Part shown: one piece after another, positions 1-8,130 of the stretch
How the letters are laid out: each line of letters begins with the position of its first letter
How positions within the stretch are numbered: position 1 is the first letter of the stretch
DNA from: JADJVL01 sp039812765
Lineage (GTDB): Bacteria; Acidobacteriota; Holophagae; Holophagales; Holophagaceae
Direction: 5' to 3'
Assembly (NCBI GenBank): GCA_039812765.1
Contig: JBDIBF010000093.1
Coordinates: forward strand, 1-10,835
Length of the DNA: 10,835 bases
The notes under the pieces: model-generated
Databases searched by the model: none
Told to the model about the DNA's origin: nothing
What the model saw: the letters and a program-made list of their open reading frames with translations, nothing else
Translations under genes and position numbers: made by a program

Positions 1-283
<283 letters not shown>

Positions 284-286
284 GCC

Positions 287-1726
<1,440 letters not shown>

Positions 1727-1727
1727 G

Positions 1728-2132
1728 GTGTTCCTCCCCTTTCCGCCCGCGCTCGTGCTCGCGGCCGGCCCCGCGGATACCGCTGGAATGATCGACCGGG
1801 ACGTGAAGCGGTGCATGGAGACCGCGGTCACCACGATGGACATGCTCGACTGCTCCCAGAAGGGCTACGAGCGAATGGACCGCCGCCTGAACGCCGTCTA
1901 CCAAGCCCTGATGGCCCGGCTCGGGAAGCCCGAGCGCGCGCTCCTCGCGGACGCCCAGAAGAAGTGGCTGGCGTTCCGGGACGCCGAACTTGCCGCCGCG
2001 GCCGCCCTGGACCCGAGCAAGGACGGGAGCCTCGGCCGGATCAACCGGAATTCGGCGGGGTACGACATGCTCAAGTCGCGGACTTTGGGCTTGGAGCGAT
2101 ATCTGCAGGACGCGAAGGAGGCCGCCGAGTAG
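1728..2132 (+). CDS. Small LprI/DUF1311-like protein, probably exported
   Basis: The body of this protein resembles the lysozyme-inhibitor LprI-type domain (DUF1311): paired cysteines in a CMETA...MDMLDC segment, then the signature D-x-x-LN-x-x-Y-x-x-L and a later AQKKWLAFRDAE block. In this family the domain is extracytoplasmic, and some members inhibit lysozyme; the role here is unknown. With GTG 1728 as start the product is 134 residues, beginning with a short hydrophobic stretch (MFLPFPPALVLAAG) that could be a weak signal peptide, with C29 and C42 as the family cysteines. The later cysteine common after FRDAE is Leu here. GTG 1728 lies one base after the accC stop, with purine-rich AAGGTGGGGG just upstream. 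A longer in-frame start at ATG 1653 would overlap accC by 74 bases and add an Arg-rich leader; ATG 1788 would remove the signal. The family call is moderate and the start uncertain. Confidence 0.6.
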   Translation: MFLPFPPALVLAAGPADTAGMIDRDVKRCMETAVTTMDMLDCSQKGYERMDRRLNAVYQALMARLGKPERALLADAQKKWLAFRDAELAAAAALDPSKDGSLGRINRNSAGYDMLKSRTLGLERYLQDAKEAAE

Positions 2133-2186
2133 GGTCAGCGCTAGAACGGATTCTGGCCTCACCGTGAGAGCAGGCGCATTCAAAGG

Positions 2187-2272
2187 TGTTGACCTTCGAC
2201 AGGCACCTCGATCAAGCACGGCCGCCCTTTGGCCGTGCTTGATCGAGGTGCTGCCAAGCGGAGCGCGGCAGG
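2187..2272 (+). repeat. Three-hairpin palindromic element, copy A
   Basis: This copy folds into three consecutive hairpins. Hairpin 1 is GTTGA-CCT-TCGAC (2188-2200, one G-T wobble). Hairpin 2 is a perfect 21-base-pair stem, 2203-2223 with 2231-2251, around a 7-base loop GCCCTTT. Hairpin 3 is CTGCC-AA-GCG-GAG-CGC-GGCAG (2251-2271). No T-run follows, so it is not a standard intrinsic terminator for the accBC/LprI-like genes. The same 5' start (TGTTGACCTTC) and 3' end (GAGCGCGGCAGG) recur in reverse orientation at 2411-2504, which defines the borders. What class of repeat this is I cannot tell from one locus. Confidence 0.8.
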
Positions 2273-2410
2273 GGAGAGGACGGAGAGCATGGTGGTTCGT
2301 CATGCCTCGTCACGGAACGGAGATCAGTCCCTTCATGGCCCGTGCATGGTCTGCTGCTTTGGACTTCGTCCCACCGTGCCACCGCTCCCGGCCGGATGAT
2401 CCCTCATGTT
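2273..2410. other. Spacer between the two inverted repeat copies
   Basis: These 138 bases separate copies A and B. I see no convincing coding sequence: the open frames crossing it are short, lack Shine-Dalgarno sites and show no recognisable protein. Nor do I see a further strong hairpin. If A and B are the ends of one miniature element, this would be its interior. Confidence 0.5.
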
Positions 2411-2504
2411 CCTGCCGCGCTCCCGCTTGGCAGCACCCTGGCTCACCGTGTTTCGCAAAAGGGCGCAAAACACGGTGATCCAGGGTGCCGGTTGAAGGTC
2501 AACA
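2411..2504 (-). repeat. Three-hairpin palindromic element, copy B (inverted relative to A)
   Basis: Read on the minus strand this copy starts TGTTGACCTTC and ends GAGCGCGGCAGG like copy A, and repeats the three-hairpin plan. Hairpin 1 is GTTGA-CCT-TCAAC (2503-2491), fully paired. Hairpin 2 pairs 2433-2453 with 2468-2488, 20 of 21 positions matching (the mismatch is 2442 against 2479). Hairpin 3 (2433-2412) is CTGCC-AA-GCG-GGAG-CGC-GGCAG. The arms of hairpin 2 differ in sequence from copy A yet still pair, while the flanks and the loop core GCCCTTT are conserved. An extra 7-base pairing, 2415-2421 with 2504-2510, could enclose the element in this copy only. Confidence 0.8.
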
Positions 2505-2546
2505 GCGCGGAGAGGCTCGCAGGATTGCTGGCTTGGGCTGGTCTAG

Positions 2547-2587
2547 CCGCCCGAACTTGCGTGTTCGGCGGGTAGGGACCACTCCCT
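2547..2587. terminator. Two small hairpins at the convergent gene ends, possible weak terminator
   Basis: Just beyond the stop of the minus-strand flavoprotein gene are two stem-loops: AGGGA-CCAC-TCCCT (2574-2587) and a 6-base-pair stem CCGAAC/GTTCGG (2551-2556 with 2563-2568) extended by three pairs across a one-base bulge. Neither is followed by a T-run on either strand, so termination is only an inference from position between convergent transcripts. Confidence 0.35.
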
Positions 2588-2588
2588 C

Positions 2589-3608
2589 CTAACTCCGCTC
2601 CCCGTTCATCGGCTCCGTCTCCAGCCACCCCTGCAGGATCCGCATGTAGTTCGCCCGCGCCAGCGCCTGGGGGTTCGGCGTCCGGGCGTGGCTGAGGCTG
2701 CCCAGGGCCTGCCTGAGGCTCTCGTACTCGTGCAGGTCCAGCCACTCCTCCATGCCGCGGCGCAGGGTCTCCAGGTGCTCGGGGCCGCGCTGCAGGAGGG
2801 CGCTCACCACCTGCACGGCGCTGGCGCCGGCCATGACGGCCTTCAGGGCGTCGATGGGCGTGTGCACGCCGCCGCTCACGGCGAGGTCGGCGCGGACGCG
2901 GCCGTGGATGAGGGCCAGCCATCGCACCCGCAACAGCAGTTCGGCGCTGGTGGACAGGTGGAGCCTGGGCACCACCTCCAGGTTCTCCAGGTCCAGGTCC
3001 GGCTGGAGGAAGCGGTTGAAGAGCACCAGGCCGTCGGCGCCGGCGTCCACCAGCTGCCGCGCGAAATGGATGGGCGAGCTGAAGAAGGGCGACAGCTTCA
3101 CCGCCACGGGGATGCGCACCTCGCCGCGGACGACGCGCAGCGCCTCGAGGGTGCGCGCCTCCACCGAGGCGCCATCCTCGTCGGGATCGGTGGGCAGGTA
3201 GTAGACGTTCAACTCCAGGGCATCCGCGCCGACCGCCTGGATGAGCCGGGCGTAGTCCAGCCAGCCCCCGGGCGTGATGCCGTTGAGCGACGCGATGACG
3301 GGAATGCCCACCGCCGCCTTCACCTTCTCCAGGTGCTCCAGGTAGGCCTGGGGCCCCAGGCGGAAGTCGCCCGGGTCCGGGAAGTAGGACAGCGCCTCGG
3401 CGTGGGCGCCGGCGTGGATGTCCATGTGGTGGACGGTGCCCTCCAGCTCCCGCGTGATCTGCTCCTCGAAGAGCGAGCGCAGGACGATGGCGGAGGCCCC
3501 GCAGTCCTCCAGGCGCCGCACGGCGTCCAGGTCGTCGCTGAGGGGCGAGGCCCCCGCCATCAGGGGGTGGGGGAGCTTCAGGCCGAGGTAGGTGGTGGTG
3601 AGGTCCAT
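2589..3608 (-). CDS. Dihydroorotate dehydrogenase-like FMN protein linked to nifJ
   Basis: This 339-residue protein has the fold pattern of the dihydroorotate dehydrogenase / PreA group of FMN-binding TIM barrels: the N-terminal MDLTTTYLGLKLPHPLMAGASPLS strand-and-loop (residues 1-24), VKLSPFF with K171, and the phosphate-binding segment SGGVHT (245-250) followed by AGASAVQV. Class 1A dihydroorotate dehydrogenases have a catalytic cysteine in an N-x-S-C-P segment; here the matching segment is NVYYLP (134-139), so that base is missing and orotate production is doubtful. It is the second gene of an operon: the nifJ stop (3619-3621) overlaps an excellent Shine-Dalgarno (AGGAGG on the minus strand at 3614-3619), placing ATG 3608 firmly. 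Genes annotated as dihydroorotate dehydrogenase-like are recurrent neighbours of nifJ in other bacteria, from memory. A flavin-dependent redox role tied to pyruvate or ferredoxin is an inference; no substrate can be named. Confidence 0.85.
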   Translation of the reverse strand: MDLTTTYLGLKLPHPLMAGASPLSDDLDAVRRLEDCGASAIVLRSLFEEQITRELEGTVHHMDIHAGAHAEALSYFPDPGDFRLGPQAYLEHLEKVKAAVGIPVIASLNGITPGGWLDYARLIQAVGADALELNVYYLPTDPDEDGASVEARTLEALRVVRGEVRIPVAVKLSPFFSSPIHFARQLVDAGADGLVLFNRFLQPDLDLENLEVVPRLHLSTSAELLLRVRWLALIHGRVRADLAVSGGVHTPIDALKAVMAGASAVQVVSALLQRGPEHLETLRRGMEEWLDLHEYESLRQALGSLSHARTPNPQALARANYMRILQGWLETEPMNGERS

Positions 3609-3618
3609 GGCGTCCTCC

Positions 3619-6600
3619 TCACTTCCCGTCCGCCGAAGCGGGCGCGGGTTCCGGCGGCGGGGGCGCCGGCAGGGTCATCTTCGAGGTCTGCTCGTAGGCG
3701 GCGTAGCGCGCCTTCAGGTGCTGCTCGGCGGAGGCCAGCAGCGCCTTGAAGCGCGCCGGGTCCTGCTGCTCCACCATGCGGAAGCGCGTCTCGTTGCGCA
3801 TGAAGGCCGCCAGGGCGGACTTCGGCGCGCCGCTGTCCAGCACCATGGGCAGCTCGCCCGTGGCGATGCGCCGTGGGTCGAAGCGGAAGAGCGGCCAGTA
3901 GCCCGAGTCCACCGCCAGCTTCTGCTGCTCGCCGCCCAGGGCCATGTCGTAGCCGTGGGCGATGCAGTGGCTGTAGGCCAGGATCAGCGAGGGCCCCGGG
4001 AAGCTTTCCGCCTCCAGGAAGGCCTTCACCGTCTGGGCGTCCTTCGCGCCGAGCGCCACCTTGGCCACGTACACGTCGTGGTTGGCCATGGCGATCATGC
4101 CCAGGTCCTTCTTGGGCTGCACCTTGCCGGCCATGGCGAACTTCGCCGAGGCGCCGATGGGCGTGGCCTTGGAGGCCTGGCCGCCGGTGTTGGAGTAGAC
4201 CTCCGTGTCCAGCACGAGGATGTTCACGTTGCGGCCCGAGGCCAGCACGTGGTCCAGGCCCCCGTAGCCGATGTCGTAGGCCCAGCCGTCGCCGCCGACG
4301 ATCCAGACGCTCTTCTGCACCAGGTAGTCGGAGAGGAGGGCGAGGCTGCGGGCCTCGGGAGCGTCCACGCGGGCGAGCGATTCCCGCAGGGCGGCCACCC
4401 GCGCGCGCTGGGCGCGGATGCCGGCCTCGCTGGACTGGTCGGCGCGGAAGATGGCGTCCGCCAGGTCCGTGCCCACCTTGTCGGCGAGGCCCGCCAGCAG
4501 CTCCCGGGCGTGCTGGCCGTGCTGGTCCACGGCGAGCCTCATCCCGAGCCCGAACTCCGCGTTGTCCTCGAACAGCGAGTTGGCCCAGGCCGGACCGCGG
4601 CCTTCCGCATTCACCGTGTAAGGGGTTGTCGGCAGGTTGCCGCCGTAGATCGACGAGCAGCCCGTGGCGTTGGCGATGTACAGCCGGTCGCCGAAGAGCT
4701 GGGTGAGCAGCTTCACATAGGGCGTCTCGCCGCAGCCCGAGCAGGCGCCGCTGTATTCGAACAGGGGCTCCAGGAACTGGCTGCCCTTCAGGTCCAGCTT
4801 CACGGCCTCCCGGTCCGCCTCCGGCAGGCCCAGGAAGAAGGCGTAGTTCGCCTTCTCGGCGTCGCGCAGGGTCGCCATGGGCGCCATGTCGATGGCCTTG
4901 TGCCTGGGGTTCGACTTGTCCTTGGCGGGGCAGACCATCACGCAGAGGTTGCAGCCCGTGCAGTCCTCGGGAGCGACCTGGATGGTGTACTTCGAGCCCT
5001 TGAACTCGGCGCCCTTGTAGTCCACGGCCTTGAAGGTGCCGGGCGCGCCCGCCAGGCCCGCCGGGTCGTAGACCTTGGCGCGGATGGCGGCGTGGGGGCA
5101 GACGGCCGCGCACTTGTTGCACTGGATGCACAGGGCCTCGTCCCACACCGGGATGTCGAGGGCGATTGCGCGCTTCTCCCACTTCGTCGTGCCCGAGGGC
5201 CAGGTGCCGTCCGGCGGGAAGGCGCTCACGGGCAGCAGGTCGCCCTTGCCCTCCATCATCACGGCGGTGACCCGTTGGACGAAGTCCGGGGCCTCCGCCG
5301 GCACGGTGGGCGGGCGGTGCAGCGCCGACGTCGCGGCGTCCGGCACCTTCACCTCGTGGAGGTGGGCCAGGGTGGCGTCCACCGCCTCCCAGTTCTTCTT
5401 CACCAGGGCCTCGCCCTTGCGCCCGTAGGTCTTCTCGATGGACTTCTTGATCTGGGCGATGGCCTCGTCCTTGGGCAGCACGCCGGAGATCGCGAAGAAG
5501 CAGGTCTGCATGATGGTGTTGATGCGCCCGCCCATGCCCGTGGCCTTCGCCACCGCGACGGCGTCGATGACGTAGAAGCGCAGCTTCTTGGCCACCAGGT
5601 GGGCCTGGACCTCGACCGGCAGCGTTTCCCAGACCTTGTCCGCGGCGTGGGGCGTGTTCAGCAGGAAGGTGGCCCCCTCGGCGGCGGCCTCCAGCATGTC
5701 GTACTTCTCCAGGAAGCCCGGCTGGTGGCAGGCCACGAAGTTGGCCTTGCGGATGAGGTAGGAGCTGCGGATGGGCCGCGGCCCGAAGCGCAGGTGGGAG
5801 ATGGTGACGGCGCCGGACTTCTTGGAGTCGTAGACGAAGTAGCCCTGGCCGTAGTTGTCCGTCTCCTCGGCGATGATCTTGATGGAGTTCTTGTTGGCGC
5901 CCACGGTGCCGTCGGCGCCCAGGCCGTAGAACAGGGCCCGGGTCACGTCGGCGGGCTCGATGTCGAAGTCCGGGTCCATCACCAGCGAGGTGTGGCTCAC
6001 GTCGTCCACGATCCCCACGGTGAAGCGTTGCTTCGGCGCGTCGAGGGCGAGGTTGTCGTAGACCGCCTTGAGGCAGGCCGGATTGAACTCCTTGCTGGAG
6101 AGGCCGTAGCGGCCGGCGACGACCGCCAGGCCCTCCCGCCCGCCATCCCGCAGGGCGGCGACCACGTCCAGGTAGAGGGGATCGTAGGCGCCGGGCTCCT
6201 TGGTGCGGTCCAGCACCGCCACGGCCTTCGCGGTCTTCGGCAGCGCGGCGAGGAGGGCCTCGGCCGGGAAGGGCCGGTAGAGGCGGACCTTGAGGAGGCC
6301 CAGCTTCTGGCCCTGGGCGTTGGCCCACTCCACGTACTCCTCGGCGGCGGTGCCGCCGCTGCCCATGAGGATGATCACCCGGTCCGCCTCGGGGTGGCCC
6401 ACGTAGTCCACCAGGTGGTAGGCGCGGCCGGTGAGCCCCGCCAGGCGGTCCATCTCGGCCTGGACGATCCCCGGCAACGCGTCGTAGAAGGGCGTGCAGG
6501 CCTCCCGGGACTGGAAGAAGGTGTCCGGGTTGGAGGCCGTGCCGCGCACCACCGGACGGTCCGGGGTGAGGGCCCGCGCCCGCACCTGGGCCACCAGGTC

Positions 6601-7197
6601 GTCCGGGACCATGGCCTTCAGCACCCCGTCGGGCAGCTCCTGGATCTTGGCCACCTCGTGGGAGGTGCGGAAGCCGTCGAAGAAGTGGAGGAAGGGGACG
6701 CGGCTGCGCAGCGTCGCCGCGTGGGCCACCGCCGCCAGGTCCTGGGCCGCCTGCACGCTCTCGGAGCAGAGCATGGCGAAGCCGGTCTGGCGCACCGCCA
6801 TCACGTCGGAGTGGTCGCCGAAGATGGACAGCGAGCTGGTGGCCAGGGTGCGGGCACTGACGTGCATGGCGAAGGGCGTCAGCTCCCCGGCGATCTTGTA
6901 CATGTTGGGGATCATCAGCAGCAGGCCCTGGCTCGCCGTGAAGGTCGTCGTGAGCGCGCCCGCCTGGAGGGCCCCGTGAACCGCGCCGGCGGCGCCGCCC
7001 TCGGACTGCATCTCCACCACCGACGGCACCGCGCCCCAGATGTTGGTCCGGCCCTTGGCGGACCACTCGTCGGCCCACTCGCCCATGTTGGAGGAGGGGG
7101 TGATGGGATAGATCGCGATGACCTCGCTGAGGCGGTGGGCCACCGAGGCGACCGCCTCGTTCCCGTCCAGGGTGTGGAATTGTCCGGCCGTGGTCAT
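3619..7197 (-). CDS. nifJ: Pyruvate:ferredoxin (flavodoxin) oxidoreductase, single-chain
   Basis: This cytoplasmic enzyme splits pyruvate with CoA into acetyl-CoA and CO2 and passes two electrons to ferredoxin or flavodoxin. The 1192 residues contain every domain of the one-chain type: pyruvate-binding N-terminal domain with YPITPSS (30-36), domain II, the gamma-type domain from GADGTVGANKNS (about 420), and a two-cluster ferredoxin domain (CIQCNKCAAVCP, C690/693/696/700; CTGCNLCVMVCP, C746/749/752/756). The thiamine-diphosphate domain has GDG at 969-971 and proximal-cluster cysteines C819, C822, C847 and C1078. By motif alignment from memory, T33, E66, R116 and N1003 correspond to the Desulfovibrio africanus catalytic T31, E64, R114 and N996. 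The C-terminus is a short Pro/Ala tail; the oxygen-protecting extra domain of the D. africanus enzyme is absent. ATG 7197 is chosen over the upstream ATG at 7284 because GGAGG lies 5 bases before it and homology begins there. It is first in an operon with the flavoprotein gene. Confidence 0.97.
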   Translation of the reverse strand: MTTAGQFHTLDGNEAVASVAHRLSEVIAIYPITPSSNMGEWADEWSAKGRTNIWGAVPSVVEMQSEGGAAGAVHGALQAGALTTTFTASQGLLLMIPNMYKIAGELTPFAMHVSARTLATSSLSIFGDHSDVMAVRQTGFAMLCSESVQAAQDLAAVAHAATLRSRVPFLHFFDGFRTSHEVAKIQELPDGVLKAMVPDDLVAQVRARALTPDRPVVRGTASNPDTFFQSREACTPFYDALPGIVQAEMDRLAGLTGRAYHLVDYVGHPEADRVIILMGSGGTAAEEYVEWANAQGQKLGLLKVRLYRPFPAEALLAALPKTAKAVAVLDRTKEPGAYDPLYLDVVAALRDGGREGLAVVAGRYGLSSKEFNPACLKAVYDNLALDAPKQRFTVGIVDDVSHTSLVMDPDFDIEPADVTRALFYGLGADGTVGANKNSIKIIAEETDNYGQGYFVYDSKKSGAVTISHLRFGPRPIRSSYLIRKANFVACHQPGFLEKYDMLEAAAEGATFLLNTPHAADKVWETLPVEVQAHLVAKKLRFYVIDAVAVAKATGMGGRINTIMQTCFFAISGVLPKDEAIAQIKKSIEKTYGRKGEALVKKNWEAVDATLAHLHEVKVPDAATSALHRPPTVPAEAPDFVQRVTAVMMEGKGDLLPVSAFPPDGTWPSGTTKWEKRAIALDIPVWDEALCIQCNKCAAVCPHAAIRAKVYDPAGLAGAPGTFKAVDYKGAEFKGSKYTIQVAPEDCTGCNLCVMVCPAKDKSNPRHKAIDMAPMATLRDAEKANYAFFLGLPEADREAVKLDLKGSQFLEPLFEYSGACSGCGETPYVKLLTQLFGDRLYIANATGCSSIYGGNLPTTPYTVNAEGRGPAWANSLFEDNAEFGLGMRLAVDQHGQHARELLAGLADKVGTDLADAIFRADQSSEAGIRAQRARVAALRESLARVDAPEARSLALLSDYLVQKSVWIVGGDGWAYDIGYGGLDHVLASGRNVNILVLDTEVYSNTGGQASKATPIGASAKFAMAGKVQPKKDLGMIAMANHDVYVAKVALGAKDAQTVKAFLEAESFPGPSLILAYSHCIAHGYDMALGGEQQKLAVDSGYWPLFRFDPRRIATGELPMVLDSGAPKSALAAFMRNETRFRMVEQQDPARFKALLASAEQHLKARYAAYEQTSKMTLPAPPPPEPAPASADGK

Positions 7198-7381
7198 GGC
7201 AGCCTCCGTCGGGGTCCCGTGGGCCCCTCTCCTGCTTCTCCAAAGTGACTCCGGACCCCCGCGTCTGAATATGATCTGCGGCACAAGCTGCGCCGGTTGT
7301 GAGGCGGACCGGAAGGAGGCCCGGCGCGGACCGGTTGCGCGGGATCCGGGGACTCGGGGCTTTCCGCTAGACTGGGGCCGT
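7198..7381. other. Divergent spacer between nifJ and tRNA-Thr
   Basis: This 184-base gap must carry promoters for both directions. On the plus strand TAGACT at 7368-7373 is a plausible -10 element nine bases before the tRNA, followed by a GC-rich discriminator, but I see no good -35. On the minus strand an AT-rich island near 7267-7276 is the likeliest core of the nifJ promoter, without a convincing consensus pair. The nifJ leader can form a GC-rich hairpin (about 7211-7227) just upstream of its ribosome binding site. No gene is visible. Confidence 0.4.
7203..7207 (-). promoter_or_regulatory. Ribosome binding site that fixes the nifJ start
   Basis: On the minus strand GGAGG sits 5 bases upstream of ATG 7197. 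The alternative ATG at 7284 would add 29 Arg/Gly-rich residues with no family similarity and would put this site inside the coding sequence, so 7197 is the better start. Confidence 0.75.
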
Positions 7382-7457
7382 GCCGCCTTAGCTCAGTTGG
7401 TAGAGCATCTGCCTTGTAATCAGAAGGTCATCGGTTCGATCCCGGTAGGCGGCTCCA
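7382..7457 (+). tRNA. tRNA-Thr (anticodon TGT), CCA encoded
   Basis: The 76 bases fold as a cloverleaf. The acceptor stem is GCCGCCT (7382-7388) with AGGCGGC (7447-7453), fully paired. The D stem is GCTC/GAGC around AGTTGGTA. The anticodon stem 7408-7412 pairs with 7420-7424, and the loop CTTGTAA gives anticodon TGT at 7415-7417. The T arm has the standard TTCGATC loop, with one G-T wobble in its stem. The discriminator base is T (7454) and CCA is encoded (7455-7457). The last anticodon-stem pair is a C-T mismatch (7412 against 7420, tRNA positions 31 and 39). The anticodon reads threonine codons ACA and ACG, and possibly others by wobble. It is the only tRNA seen here, and the next gene starts 19 bases after it. 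Confidence 0.96.
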
Positions 7458-7476
7458 CTCCGGAGCCCGCATCTCC

Positions 7477-8130
7477 ATGCTTCTCCCCCTGACCCTCGGC
7501 TGCCTCCACGCCCTCGAGCCCGACCACGTGGCGGTGGTGACGGGCGTGGCCCTGGACCGCCCGAAGGGGGCGTGGAAGGTGGGCCTGGCCTTCGGGCTCT
7601 CCCACATGGCGGCGGTGGCGCTGCTGGCGGTGCTGAGCGTGGGCCTGGGGCGGGCCGTGTTCGGGGACGTCTTCTTCGTCTGGCTGGACCGCGCCGCCTG
7701 GGCCATGGTGGCCCTGCTGGGGCTCTGGAACCTGGCGGCCGCCTTCGGCTGGCGGGACACCGAAGTCCATGCCCACGTCCACGCCCACGGCGCCCTCGTC
7801 CACGACCACGCCCACGACCACGCGGGCGCCCCGGAGGAAGCCCATGGCGGCCACCGCTTCCACCACGGCATGGCCTGGCTGGGCGCCTTCTTCGGCCTGG
7901 GCGGCTTCCGGGGCTTCGCCTCCCTCATGCGGGAGGGCGCCCATGCCCATTTCGCCCTCGCGCTCCTGCTCTTCGGCATCGGCATCACCGCCGTGTTCAT
8001 CCTCCTCAGCTGGGCCTCGGGGCTCCTGGCCGCCCGCCTGGGCTCCGCGGGGCGCTTCCGCCGCGTCCTCTTCGCGGCGAGCGGCGTCGGCAACCTCGCC
8101 GTGGGCCTGTGGCTCCTCCTGAGGCCGTGA
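7477..8130 (+). CDS. HX4DH-motif membrane protein with His-rich loop, putative nickel/cobalt transporter (UreH/NiCoT-like)
   Basis: This 217-residue integral membrane protein has near its N-terminus HALEPDH (H11 to H17), which fits the HX4DH metal-binding signature of nickel/cobalt transporters and their UreH-like relatives. It is followed by hydrophobic segments compatible with about six membrane helices split into two halves. Between the halves (residues 98-130) lies a loop with 12 histidines in 33 residues, including HAHVHAH and HDHAHDH, well suited to collecting divalent metal. Transport of nickel or cobalt is inferred from these features; no urease, hydrogenase or metal regulator is in the window to confirm the metal. 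The ATG is 19 bases beyond the tRNA CCA end with only GGAG (7462-7465) as a spaced ribosome site, so the mRNA may begin as a tRNA-mRNA transcript. The gene overlaps the next one by GTGA. Confidence 0.75.
   Translation: MLLPLTLGCLHALEPDHVAVVTGVALDRPKGAWKVGLAFGLSHMAAVALLAVLSVGLGRAVFGDVFFVWLDRAAWAMVALLGLWNLAAAFGWRDTEVHAHVHAHGALVHDHAHDHAGAPEEAHGGHRFHHGMAWLGAFFGLGGFRGFASLMREGAHAHFALALLLFGIGITAVFILLSWASGLLAARLGSAGRFRRVLFAASGVGNLAVGLWLLLRP

Noticed and set aside
2203..2251. Central hairpin of copy A as a plain intrinsic terminator
   Set aside because: There is no T-run after the stem, and a second structured copy lies in reverse orientation nearby with conserved flanks, so a repeat element explains it better. 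It could still slow RNA polymerase.
2187..2504. CRISPR array
   Set aside because: Only two copies, in opposite orientation, with internal palindromes and no regular spacers or cas genes.
3592..7248. A 1218-codon open frame on the plus strand opposite nifJ
   Set aside because: It mirrors nifJ codons in GC-rich DNA; the product is Val/Gly/His/Arg-rich with no recognisable domain, whereas the minus-strand frame contains all catalytic motifs.
7198..7284. N-terminal extension of NifJ to the upstream ATG
   Set aside because: Family similarity and a good Shine-Dalgarno both point to ATG 7197; the extra 29 residues look non-coding.
7282..7301. CACAA-10 bases-TTGTG inverted repeat upstream of nifJ as a Rex-type operator
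   Set aside because: The half-sites are in the opposite order to the Rex consensus (TTGTG...CACAA), and five-base arms are expected by chance.
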